From NCBI GenBank assembly GCA_000697335.1, contig JNEM01009194.1:1-44322 (forward strand): DNA of 44,322 bases. Reading direction: 5' to 3'. The notes below the pieces were generated by a model, which saw only the letters and a list, made by a program, of their open reading frames with translations, was not told where the DNA came from and made no database searches. The number at the start of each line of letters is the position of its first letter. Within the stretch, counting starts at the first letter, position 1. Both the position numbers and the translations under genes were made by a program. This DNA is from Conidiobolus incongruus B7586 (lineage: Eukaryota; Entomophthoromycota; Entomophthoromycetes; Entomophthorales; Conidiobolaceae). This document shows positions 10,279 through 21,729 of the stretch, one piece after another.

Positions 10279-13200
10279 CCAATCAATTTGTTGAGGGTAT
10301 AACTTTAATTTAAATAAGTCTTAAATGGTGTGCTTTTTTGGGAGCAATTTTTCCATTTTTATCTTCATCGCCAGCAGAAAAATCAATCTTTTATACATAT
10401 ATGTGCGAAATAATGCCTATTTTTAATGAAACAAAGCGACGTATGATTGGATTGATTAGATCATTGATCCATCGATTGACCAATCACCGCGGCGTTGATC
10501 ATCGAGATCCAATGAAATTTTTTGTTGAAGTGAATTTTCTAGCAAGACTCAAATTGAAAAATAGATTAAATTTATATTTAAATTGTCTACAAAAATATAT
10601 GATAAATCAGGTTTTTGGGCCAAACAAATTAGTTACAAATTTGGATCTAAGAAAATACGATCATCGAAGGTTGTAATAGAAAAATTCGATCTTGACAACC
10701 ATGAGAAATCTCAGGTTGATACTGATTGGATGATGTTGTGTTCATCTGAGAATAATATTTCGTCATTCAAACCAATCATATTGATTGATCCAGTTAAAGG
10801 ATAGTTGATTAAAAGAATGACAAATATACTAAATATTAGGCATCTACTATATGTCTATATTCGGAAGAAATGAAACTCGATCTATGACTAGTGGATATTT
10901 ACAAATAGATATCAGGTGCAAGTTTAAAATAAACAGCAAAATAACACATACATTTAAGTTATTATATTGAAATTAATCTAGTTATTCTAGTCTCCTTTAA
11001 TTTTTCAGTAAATATATCAAAATTAAGATAAATAATATGATTATTTAGTATAGAGATGATTCAATACTACAGACACGCTTAAGCGCTTCGTGATTTCTTT
11101 AACCTTATTCAACTACACTTTAATAGTTTAATATAAATCATCCAACAAAATCTAATTTGGTTTAATGATATAAAACACAACTAACTATCTCCTTTTTGGA
11201 TCATATTCTTGAAATATGAAAAATAATTTTGTAGTTCAATAATTAACCCCTATTTAATTAAATGATATTAATGGTAACAATATTATAATTCTATGATTTA
11301 GTATTTTACCAAAGAAAAAAACTTTAATCTTAATATAAAAGTAGAATATTTCAAATATATAAAATAATTCAAGTGATAATATGAATGTATTAAACACATA
11401 TCACTGAATTAATATAATTTCTTTTAGACATTTAATATAACTCTATAATTAAAAATAGTTAATTATTTTATATTATAATAGAAGGAATATATGTTATAGT
11501 TGACTTTTAGTATTTTACTTTCTTCTATTTTGAATACTATGAGTTTTGTTAATTATCTAATTTAGATGTTAATAAAACTAGAGAAAGGATTAAATTTAGA
11601 CAAATTAATTAGATAATAGGAATATTTTTATGTAAAATATCATTTTATATTATGTACAAGATCAAATATCAAACTCAAAAGACAATTTCAAACTATTATC
11701 ACATTATATAAAAACTAATATGTATGGTTTTAATATATAATATTGAGAAACCTTCTTTACAACCTATCAAATTATAGCACAGAAATAATAAACTGTGGTA
11801 ATATCTTCGAAACATTGTGATATTGAATGAATAGAGTGATTTTATTCCTTCTAAAATATTCAAGATGACATAATTTATTATCAATCAATTTATTATTCAG
11901 ATTTCGTGAATAATATCTGGATTGAATTGCAAAGTTTATATATAATTGAATTAATACATTTTCCTTTTTCATTTCCATCGAATATTTTCATCTCAAGTTT
12001 GATTATAAAATCTTGATGACTGCAAATCGTGGTTAAGTAGAAGTAATAAGTCGACCAAATAAGCACAATTAGTCATTTGGCCCCAAATTTTAGATCTACA
12101 AAATATTTATACTGATCCAAATTTTTGAGCTTGAAATATTATATTTTTATTTTTTGAAAATATATTACAGAATTTAAAAAAATTTTTTTGAAATATTTTA
12201 AAAAATAATATGATCTTATAAAATTAATTAATTCGAAATAAAATTTGAAAAAATCAATTAACATTACTCAATTTAGTAATTAATCCAATTTTCTATTTGT
12301 GATAACTATTATTTATATTAATCTATTATAATTTTTTAAAATATTAAAATATTAATAAAAATTTAAAATTTATAATAATTTATAATATTATTAGTACAAA
12401 AAAATGTTTTTTTAAAAAAAAAAAGAACTTTAATAATAAAATAATTTCCGTACTTATTCCTAATTAGGTAATTCCCTTTCCTGATTTATTACAAAAAAAA
12501 TCTTTTTAAAATTTTAAGGAATTTTCAATTAGTTATTTAAATTTCTATTGAAATCCTTGTAATACACTCTAAAATAAAGAATTTGAATGATCAGTCATTG
12601 GTGACTTATTGATGTTGCTTTTAAACTAATACAAAGCAGAGATCAATCATAATAATAGATTTATCACTCCGCAATTTGATAGTTAGACCTGTGTTGTAAT
12701 AATGAATACTTTGGTTAACAGGATATTAGTCAATAAAGATCAAAGTGTATTATTTTAGAATTATAGATATTACTTATTTGTGGGGTATATGCGTTAATTA
12801 ATTATATCAAATAAATTTTGATCTGGAGATTTATATGATTTTAAGATCAATATTTTCATCTATATTTCTTATATAATTTAAACTTATATGATGCTCCTAA
12901 ATTGAAAATAATTCAATATATCAAAGTTTATATAATCAATAGTAAATTAAATACTACTATATATTGACATAATTCTATCCAATAAATAATCTTTTGATTT
13001 ATTGTTATACCCTTTAAATATTCCAATTTGATTATTATAACAATAGCAATAAATTCAAAATTTCAACTTACCAATTTCAAATTTGGCCTATAAAAGGTGA
13101 TTGCCTTTTTAAGAACAATCGTTGCACAATAATCTTTCGATTCATTACGTTTAGATAAAATGATCGAAAAACAGTGATAGGTATATAATTTTGAATTAAA

Positions 13201-15693
13201 TTATGATATATTCATCATTTAATATAAAAATTTAATTACAAATGATTTATATATTTATTATAACTATAATTAATTTTTAGATATAATCCATTTTTTGAAT
13301 TTATTAATTGACCGATTCACAAATTATCTACCAATCATTTCTTCAATTGAAGAATAAATATTTGTGGTTAGGTTAATGGTGATTATAAAGTTTGAAAGAT
13401 TTGAGCCAAGTATTTATAATTTCAACCAATCAAAGAATCTATGTATTTTATCTTATAACTTGACTATATTTTAATAAAACATTTTAAATGTAAATTTATC
13501 TGATCTATAATTGATACAGTAGTACGATCTGATCAATTTATAAATCACCCATCTCTAACTATTAATACTCCAAAAGTTTCGATTTGATCAATCTCTTCCA
13601 AATTTGGTGGTCTGAAAAAGTTTAGTATACTCTAATCACAATATTCCAAAAAGACTTTATCAATTATATATTAGTAAATTTGAATGTATTTTAAAATGAT
13701 TTATTCCTTGCAATCAAACCATAAATAGATATTAATATTCCAGTATTTTAATTCACTGAATTCACTATAAATAATTAATAATCTAAAGTGCAAAATCAGC
13801 TAACAATTCATTAAATTGATAATATTCTATACTGAATAAAATTGTCAAAGTCAAATCATTCAATCTTTCATTAAAAAAATGACATTAAGTATTGGTTTCT
13901 GGGCTTTCTTCAATTTAGATATATTAAATCCAAGCTATATTCTTTTATATGATTCTATAAAAAGAAACTAATAACCCATTTTCTATACTTAATATTTTTC
14001 TAGCATTGATCTGTCTAAGTTCATCATTGATTGGATAGCATTCAATAAAATAAAATCGTTCATTTTAGATTTTTTTACTCAATATTCAAATTTAGCAAAT
14101 TGACCTGATTTTCAAAAATCCTGTTTTTTTGATAAAAATAATTATAAAAATCTGTAAAGGTATTAAATTCGATTTAAATTTTTTTGGATAGATATAGATT
14201 TTAATATAACTAATACAATTATTAAGGATTTTTCATAATTGTTTTAATTAATTTTGCATCATTTTAATAAAAATAGATCCAACTAATATATGCACATATT
14301 TCTGTAATTCTATTATAACATTGTGTATAAATAATTATTAAATTCCATTGTATTTAAAAGGAACGATAACAACTTGCCATAAAATTGAAAACATTTTTAA
14401 GCTTAATGATAGTTTAAAGAATAATCAATTATCTCCATTCAATAGCAATGGTTTATTCGATTACATCACTGTCACAAAATTTTATTTGCCCAGAACTTAA
14501 GAATATTATACCAAATAATTTAGCTAGAAGTGGTTGCAGAAACCAAGATTGAATTAAAATTTTTATGATTTAAAATAGTTGAAAGTCTAATTTATTTAAA
14601 ATGATTTGTTTTTTTAAATCTATATGTTCTTTACTGAATATAATAATTTGAAACAATTTTATAGGTTAAACCAATTTAAATATTGATATTGACATTTTTA
14701 GTATATAATTTCAAATAAAATTACCGAATATATTATTAAATAATCACAAATTGTAAAATATTATAACTATATAGTTAATACTTGGACTTAGATGCCAAAT
14801 CCATGTTCAGTAATTTTACACTTTATATAATTCAATATTCATACTCTACTCCAAGTATTTTTATATATGTGCCGTTCCATGAGTGATGTATCCCTTAAAC
14901 AACGTTTTAAACTAGCTAGTTTGATCTGAATAAATATTAAATTGAAATATAAAAGGGAAAATATTAGATTGAATTGAACAAAAATCTTTAACATGCTTTT
15001 GATTAAATATAAATAGTATCACCTAATTAGTTCAATAAGATAAGTAATTAGCAATATTTTTTATTTTTTAATATTATTTATATTCATCAGTGAAAATGTT
15101 GAATGAACTCTAATGAATAATCAACCTTGGATACAAAATAAATTTAGTTAAATTTAATCCAATCGGGCATTTTATGGTTAAGCATGTACCCAATTCACAG
15201 AATCTCTTTTATTGAAATATATCAATAATATTTAAATTATTTATAGCTTAATAAAAAAATAAATGAATATAATTATACTTATAGTTAGGTATTGCTCAGC
15301 TGGTTTAATAAATATTTTCTAAAGAATTAATAATTTTAATAAAATCATTGATTATAGTAATTAATTTTTACAATCAGATTCTCATTAAAATAAGAATAAA
15401 AAACATTTAAAAGCAATATACATTATTAAAACATAAATCTATCAACAAAATCTAAACAATATTAATAATTTTTAGATTATCAACCTAATTCAAAACAAAA
15501 TTAAAATTAAAACTAGAATTCACTATTGAATATAAAATCTCCTCAATAAAAAGTACTCCAAAGATTTAGGAGTTTTTATAATTTATCAAAACTCGTATTG
15601 ATTAACTATAATTATGTTAGTTAGAGATGACTTGGAATATATAATTAGAATGGGGAAATATTGGTGAAGTTTTTAAATTAATTGAGGCTAGCT
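10279..15693. other. 5.4-kb gene-poor region
   Basis: The proximal 500 bp (to about 10800) are less AT-rich, full of GAT/CAAT-like motifs, and probably form the zinc-cluster gene's promoter. Open frames on the plus strand there (10338-10676, 10583-10804) look like chance. The remainder is AT-rich with no supported gene. One isolated TATAAAAG at 13089-13096 is discussed separately. No RNA gene or mobile element was recognised. Confidence 0.5.
13089..13096 (+). promoter_or_regulatory. Orphan TATA-box-like motif
   Basis: TATAAAAG in a locally GC-richer patch (about 13085-13160). A five-codon ATG...TGA frame begins at 13159, and an intron-like GT...TTTTAG interval follows. No downstream protein is visible. 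It may drive a non-coding RNA or be a relic. Confidence 0.25.
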
Positions 15694-15990
15694 ATGAATT
15701 TCATAAATTTTTGGGTTAGTTTGGTAGCTGTTACCAATGCACTTGTTCTGGTGAAGAGGGAGGGCTTCTTAGACAATATTTTGAGTCGAGCAATCCAATT
15801 GAGCAATGACGGCTCAGAAACCAACTTCGCGACAGAAGCTGGAAATATTGCGGGATTAAGTGCTAAAACGAATATTGCTCAGTATCAGGATGAGGGTGTT
15901 ATCTTTCCTAAACAGAAGGTGAAGGATCAGTCAGAGTCCGAGATTACCAAGTTGATTAAATCGGTAGGATTGTTGCCATTCAGTAATTGA
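15694..15990 (+). CDS. Small secreted protein with Kex2-type site
   Basis: Intronless frame of 98 residues from the ATG at 15694. An N-terminal signal peptide (hydrophobic core FWVSLVAVTNALVLV) runs straight into a Lys-Arg pair at residues 21-22, the classic Kex2 processing site, leaving a mature chain of about 76 residues. The mature part is polar and has no cysteines, unlike most small secreted effectors. I recognise no family. It is clearly less AT-rich than the flanks and runs convergently into the S9 peptidase, with 103 bp between stops. It is likely a lineage-specific secreted protein; its function is unknown. Confidence 0.6.
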   Translation: MNFINFWVSLVAVTNALVLVKREGFLDNILSRAIQLSNDGSETNFATEAGNIAGLSAKTNIAQYQDEGVIFPKQKVKDQSESEITKLIKSVGLLPFSN

Positions 15991-16093
15991 ATTTATTTAT
16001 ATTGGGTTTAATGCAATAAACATTTAATTAATATATGTTAAATAAGTTTATTTGTATTCTAATTATCTAAGTGATAAAGTATTTTTTTTATAT

Positions 16094-19000
16094 TTATGCA
16101 AAATTCAATTTATCCCTGTTTGAAGACCTCACCATGAACACTAATTCTCTTGAAAGCACCATTTCTCTGGTGTGCGGATCGCTCAAGTAATCGGTATGAC
16201 CTCTGTCAGGAATGGTCATCATAAAGTGAGCAGAAGAGTGCTCTCTCGAGATAACCGATCGAATCTTGGCAATATATTTAAGGGAATGCCAATACGGTAC
16301 AATTTGATCGTTCTCTGCAGTAATTAAAAGGGTACTGGGGAAAGGTTGAGATTTGTCGATGAGTGCAGGTAAGTTGTCGTAAGGTGCATAGGTCAGAAGG
16401 TGGCTGAGTGCTTTGGGATCGTTGGCAACGTCTCCCCATTCCTCCTTTTCCACTTGTGTCAAAGCTTGATCTTCATCCATTAGACTTGTAACGGGATCCA
16501 AGAATGGTACGCGGAATACGCAGGCCTGGAATAATTCTAATTGTTTGAAACATAATTAATTGATTGAAATAATATAGATATGAAAATAATTTCACCTGGT
16601 CTGCGGTTTACAGCAGCACCTAAATTTAGTTAAGAAATGTAAGAAATAGTCCCAAATATATGTATATACAATAAATGTTACCTAATATAACAGCACCAGC
16701 GCTCCAAGTAAATCCAATCATCTTAGTAGGAGTGGTTAATCCTGTACTATTCAAACTCTCTACAACTTCGATCAGATCATTAATGGCCTGATCACGGTTG
16801 AAAGCTCTTCCTGCTTCATACCATTTAGGACCTAATTCACCTCCGCCTCTAAACTCGAATTTAGCCAAAAATAACACTCAAAATAATGTAATAACTTACC
16901 TAACATGAGCCAAAGCAATCACGAAGCCCTTATTCAGTAAAACCATCCACTCGGGTCGATAATCCGTCTCTAAACTAACACCATAAGCACCATACACCAC
17001 CATCAAACAAGGATGACCCCTAATCAATACCAATTAATAATTAATACAAATTAAAGATATATGAAACTTACTCATCAGTAATATTCAAATTATTTTTATG
17101 AACTAGAGTGATAGGCACGCCATTCTCAGTGAACTTTCTAGTCATGACATAATCGTTATGACGTATACCTAATATCGATGAATTAATCTAATCGATAAAA
17201 TTGATAATATAATAATTACCGCTAATGAAAGGAATTCTCAAATCTGTAAATTTACCAGTGTCCAAATTGAATTTTAATTGACATCTGGGTGTGATAATGG
17301 TGGAGTAATTAAAACTTATTTCACTTGTATTGTAATCCTAGATCAACTGGTTACTATTATAATAATAACACACTATATTTAATAATATACTGGATTTTCT
17401 ATTGGTGAGACACTGGCGAGAGGATGAGGTAAATTAATTTGTTTAAGTTGTTTGGTCGTCAAATTATAGTACATAATTTTGCTGGTGGCTTTCACTTTGG
17501 TGTATAAGACAATAAAATTCTATACAAAATTATTAATATAAGTATTATGGTGTTGAACAAAAAATTTACTTTGTAAAGTTCAACATCTTGAATAATATGA
17601 TCATCGTCCAATAATTTTAATTCTCGTTTGGATTTTAATTTGTTTTCAGAACCAATACTATCGAATAGCTGAGAATCCTCTAATGTATATAATTTAAAGT
17701 TGCCTGTTTCGTTACTAAGTATGAAGAATTGATCCTAAAAGTGTATTAATGAGTGATTATATTGTAATTGAATCATAATTACATTAAAATGATCTATAAA
17801 GCATTCTACATTCTCTGTAAAAGGCTGAAGTAAGATAGGTTTGTCAGTGTTGTGTTTGTATGAAGATGGTATAGCTTGAATTTTGGATTGAGTTAAACGA
17901 TTGGAATTAATTAAAATGAATTTCTAAATAATATATAAAATAAGTTGATTATAATGTCGATTTAGAATAAAATTACTTTATCTCTAGAGATATTGATATC
18001 TAAAAAACTTTGAGTATCTTTTTCATTTAAGACAATGGTGGAAGTTTTGGTCTTCAAATTATAACACTTCAACTAGATCGAATTATTAGGTATTGATTAT
18101 AAAATAATTACGATGATTTAATAAATTACCTGATGAGGTCTTAGTTTTTTATCCATTACAGTGTAGAATAATTGATCTCCAGTTTCATTAAAAAAGAAAT
18201 TGAAGGCGTAATCCTCTATACGGAGCTAAATTGATTGGTTAATAATTATATAATATATTATGTGATTGATAAATTTTACAGTTTGGGGGTCTTTACCATG
18301 CTGAGCATTTGAGATATCTTTCACGTATAATTTGCCACAGTTATGACTATGTTCAATCATCAAAAAAGCAATGATATGATGATCATTAGCTGTGTCAATC
18401 TTTTTTAGCTTTTTATTGTTCCATTTACTTGACGAAGTATCCAATAATAATTGCTAATTGCCATGAGTTAATACTAATGATAATGTAAAATATTGAAAAA
18501 AAAATCTATTACATTATCACCTATAAATCTTCTATAAATTTTAACACCATTTTCAACATTTTCAAAATGTAATTTTGCTTCATTAAAATTAATTTTCTTT
18601 ATAAGGTTCATCTTTTGAGCTGGATATTTTATTCCTTCGTAAGAGAAGTATTTTAAATGCTTTAATGATATTAATACCATTACTAATATATGTATTGTGA
18701 TTATTTACATTATTTAGTTCGTTAAATGTAGGAATATTCATCGTCTCGATTTTAGTAGCGTGGCTAATAAATTTAAATTAATATTAAAATACTATAATTA
18801 TATAATAAATTTACTTATTCTCATATTTTCTATATTGTAAACACTAAATATACAAATTAATATCAAAATGAAATAATATTAATTTATATTTACTTCAAAT
18901 TTTTTTCTCTGTAAATGAGCAAAATCATCACTTCTTACTATATCACCGTGATAGGTAATATCATTAATTTGTCCAACAGGCGGATATGGCTTGAAATTTT

Positions 19001-19247
19001 TTCTAATCTAATTAAGTTCAAATTAATTATATACCCTATATTGATAAAATTATTGGCATACCCTGCCAAATCCTTGACCTCGTCCAATTTTGAAAAATGT
19101 TTGAACTTGGTTTATTGAGTGAGATTGTAAGTTATTAACTAGTATTTATGAGCATTAGTTAATGAGATAATAGAATATTATATAATAATTAATATTACTT
19201 AATTTTTGTGATTGAATTAGATTTATCTGTTTCAAAATTGTTATCAT
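16094..19247 (-). CDS. S9 prolyl-oligopeptidase family peptidase (PREPL/oligopeptidase B-like)
   Basis: Eighteen exons: 19247-19199, 19138-19062, 19007-18894, 18843-18815, 18763-18709, 18659-18513, 18453-18280, 18225-18130, 18072-17977, 17923-17783, 17734-17570, 17519-17391, 17337-17220, 17168-17072, 17019-16900, 16848-16682, 16619-16596, 16536-16094. They join in frame to 746 residues, close to PREPL (727) and oligopeptidase B (about 700). Beta-propeller segments precede an alpha/beta hydrolase domain with VVYGAYG, AHVRGGGELG (about 534-542), nucleophile Ser585 in TWSAGA, VPFLDP, EEWGD, Asp676 in END and His713 in RGHTD. The triad is complete, but the elbow lacks the usual GGSAGG glycines; human PREPL is similarly relaxed. 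The first 40 residues are basic with no acidic residue and could be a mitochondrial presequence. The intron at 18660-18708 needs an AAG acceptor. The first exon is the least certain part. Confidence 0.88.
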
Positions 19248-19293
19248 TATTACTTAAGTTTTGGTGTAATATATTCTTAATTTTCATATTTGA

Positions 19294-19521
19294 ATGAAGA
19301 AAATTTTATTAGACCTAAGGACGAATAAAAGCGATATTTTGCAGAATATATTGATCCGTAACTTGTGGGATCCACCCAAAGATACGGTTCCAGAGTTAAG
19401 GGTTTTGTTTGTATTGGGAGTTATTGGGGATGTAGTAATAACAGTATACTCAAGAGTGGGAGGGGATTGTAAATGGTATTATGGGGTATGGAATGGTGTT
19501 AGCAGTTTAAGGACTTACTAA
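19294..19521 (+). CDS. Doubtful small ORF in divergent position
   Basis: A 75-residue ATG frame starting 46 bp from the S9 peptidase start, on the opposite strand. It is noticeably less AT-rich than nearby spacer. A hydrophobic stretch (VLFVLGVIGDVVITV) is present but there is no family resemblance. It could equally be the GC-richer promoter of the peptidase gene. The surrounding 19248-19747 interval holds nothing else that I can recognise. Confidence 0.22.
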   Translation: MKKILLDLRTNKSDILQNILIRNLWDPPKDTVPELRVLFVLGVIGDVVITVYSRVGGDCKWYYGVWNGVSSLRTY

Positions 19522-19747
19522 GGTCCTTTTCATATTTGATGGATTCCATTAAATTTAAGTTGATATTCAAAAAATCAATATTTATGGGATTTTAATTTCA
19601 TTTTTTAAACCCGTTTTTTGATAAATTTTTAAAGTCACAAAAGGAATATGAATTAATAAAATCATTAAATATACACTATACATAAATATTTTATTAACAT
19701 TTATACAATAAAAATAACTTTTTTAAAACAAAATGGTGAACAACTAA

Positions 19748-21010
19748 TTAATTTAATGAGCATTGATTGAATTCAGTTCCCGTTCTTGCTAAAAACAATT
19801 GGTGTTTAGCTTGTATTAGTTTGATATAATCATCATTTGATTGAATGTGGTTGGGATCCCTGAAGTCGCGAAGGAGAGTGACGAGTGCTATAAGTGCACT
19901 TAGTTGAGATTCGCAGCTTGTGCAGATTGATTGTGGTGCTTGATTGGGTAATAATATAGTGATATTGGATTGAATAGGTAGTGTTAAGCTGCAGAGAGTA
20001 CATTGACCAGTTTTAGGAGCGCTGGAATTATTTAAATTGGCGTAGTCAATTTGGATGCGATTCTCAAGTAGATTGTTCATAAACTGTTTTCTATTGGACC
20101 AGATCGAATTTTCTGATCGGAATTTTAAACTTGGTTCAATGTCTTCTGCAATTGTTGCCTTCATAAAGTTGGATGTTTGGTACATTCCTTTGGAGGCAGG
20201 GGATGTGATAAATTCTTGGAATTGAGCATATTTTGGATGAGCTAGATCGGGCTTGAGAGTGCAAATTATAGGGCTGCTATCTTCAGGTAACTCTGGTGGG
20301 GTTTTAGGTTCGTCTAAAGACTCTGGGGAATTTAAGGAAATGCTCTCCAGTTGGTCTATCATAGTCTTTAATTCGGATTGTTGCTCTCTCTCCAACTCGA
20401 TGAGACTTAAGCAATCATCAATCAAAAGATTCAATCTGTCTACATTCTTCTTCATTTCAAAATTCTTCCTCCTCTCTGCTTCCACTTCGGCGTTAGCTTT
20501 TTCAAACCAGTCCTTCGAAACCAATTCTAAATTGCCTTCCAAATATGCTTTTAAATCTTTAAGCTCTTTGTTATTCTCAATTTGATCAGTCAAATTATTA
20601 TTTAAATTGGTAATTTTAGTATTTAACTCGTATTGGTTATTTAGTTTGGGCAATATAAATTTTTTATAATTATCAAATTGATCTTGAAGCTCATTATACA
20701 CCAAGTTCAAGTTTTGAGTTTGTTGCTCTTCATACTCGATCTCTTGTATGATCTGCTCTTTTTGAATTTCAACAGTTTCTAGCTGATTTTCTAAATGTGC
20801 TAATTTTAATTTTAAATTTTCATATTCATCTTCTTCGGTTGCATAGATTTCCTTAGTTTCGGTGTTATTAGTTGACTGTTGGGAAGGTTTTGGTGCACTG
20901 GCTGGATGTGTATATGTTCTTATAGGTCTAAAAGATCGGGCCAACAAAGCAGCATCTAAATGATTCATTGGTATTTGATTATTAAGATACTTAAAAGAAA
21001 TACAAAACAA
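19748..21010 (-). CDS. Sec2/Rabin8-like Rab guanine nucleotide exchange factor
   Basis: Single exon, up to 420 residues; the alternative ATG at residue 15 (20968) is as good a start. Residues about 60-225 form a long coiled coil. Its second half (about 158-222: LE-NLE-VSKDWFEKAN, then ELKTMIDQLES) matches the Sec2 GEF domain consensus (L-ELTASLFEEAN...LK-V). Residues 257-325 resemble the conserved Rabin3/8 block: HPKYAQFQEF, then AEDIEPSLKF and ENRIQIDYAN. A C-terminal pair C337-x2-C340 and C363-x2-C366 followed by LVTLLRD matches the Cys pairs of fungal and animal family members. These GEFs activate Sec4/Rab8 on post-Golgi vesicles for polarised exocytosis at growing tips. The assignment rests on motif order. 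Confidence 0.72.
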   Translation of the reverse strand: MFCISFKYLNNQIPMNHLDAALLARSFRPIRTYTHPASAPKPSQQSTNNTETKEIYATEEDEYENLKLKLAHLENQLETVEIQKEQIIQEIEYEEQQTQNLNLVYNELQDQFDNYKKFILPKLNNQYELNTKITNLNNNLTDQIENNKELKDLKAYLEGNLELVSKDWFEKANAEVEAERRKNFEMKKNVDRLNLLIDDCLSLIELEREQQSELKTMIDQLESISLNSPESLDEPKTPPELPEDSSPIICTLKPDLAHPKYAQFQEFITSPASKGMYQTSNFMKATIAEDIEPSLKFRSENSIWSNRKQFMNNLLENRIQIDYANLNNSSAPKTGQCTLCSLTLPIQSNITILLPNQAPQSICTSCESQLSALIALVTLLRDFRDPNHIQSNDDYIKLIQAKHQLFLARTGTEFNQCSLN

Positions 21011-21179
21011 GAATGGATAAAAAAATTAATTGAAATGAAATTGTTAAACAGATGATTTAAAATTAAGGAGAAAATGCAATTTATCTTTATTTTCATAGAT
21101 ATTCTAATTGATCCAAATGATTTTTTATGGAATTACTAAAAATTTTATATCAATACTAATCTATCATATATGATATATT

Positions 21180-21625
21180 AAATATATATTTGCATTTTAG
21201 CTTTGTTTAAATCTAATTGATTGAGCTGTGTATTAAGTGATTCACTTTGGTTAATTAATTTTAAATTCAATTTTAAAGCATTTAACAAATTTTCATTTAA
21301 ACTAATTTGGGCTTCATGATAATATTACATCAATTATTGTTTTTTGTTAGAAAAATATACAGACATATACTATTATCAACTATATTGAATGATAGTATAT
21401 AGCGAAATTTACTTGATTCATATTAAACTTTGATTCATAAATCATTTCGTTGATTTGATTGGAAATATTATTACTTTCATTATTTAATTCTTCAATCAAT
21501 TTAAAATCCAATTAGTATATTTTATTAATACTACTATTATTGTCATTATCAATTGATAAATCATCAGTTTGATTGATTTGTTCTTAGAGCTGATTATTCT
21601 TTATTTCCAATGTATTTATTGAAGG
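21180..21625 (-). pseudogene. Decayed coiled-coil gene (relic)
   Basis: Two stretches in minus-strand frames keep heptad-like, Asn/Gln/Glu/Leu-rich coding character: about 21625-21412 (LIEELNNESN..., ending NMNQ before a GTAAAT) and about 21318-21190 (EAQISLNENLLNALKLNL...). The first contains two in-frame TAA codons. One could be removed only by assuming short introns with AAG acceptors. No convincing start codon or full gene model was found. It lies between the ATRIP-like gene and the Rab GEF, both coiled-coil proteins on the same strand, so it might be a partial duplicate or a lost gene. Family unknown. Confidence 0.4.
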
Positions 21626-21729
21626 GAAAAATAATAAATAATCGAATTATATTTAACAAAACGGTCACCAAAGAAAATTTATACAAATTATGACAAATTA
21701 ATTATAACATTTTTTATTATGGGATTACT

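Noticed and set aside
10338-10804. Two overlapping plus-strand frames upstream of the zinc-cluster gene
   Set aside because: They lie in the divergent promoter region, the first lacks an ATG at its head, and neither resembles a protein. The lower AT content is better explained by regulatory sequence.
18915-19118. Plus-strand 67-codon frame
   Set aside because: It is the antisense shadow of exons 2-3 of the S9 peptidase, whose frame and motifs are much better supported.
19748-21010. First impression of Beclin-1/Atg6 for the long coiled-coil protein
   Set aside because: It lacks the BARA/ECD motifs of Beclin. The GEF-type WFEKAN...ELKTM helix, the AEDIEPSLKF block and the C-terminal CxxC pairs fit Sec2/Rabin8 better.
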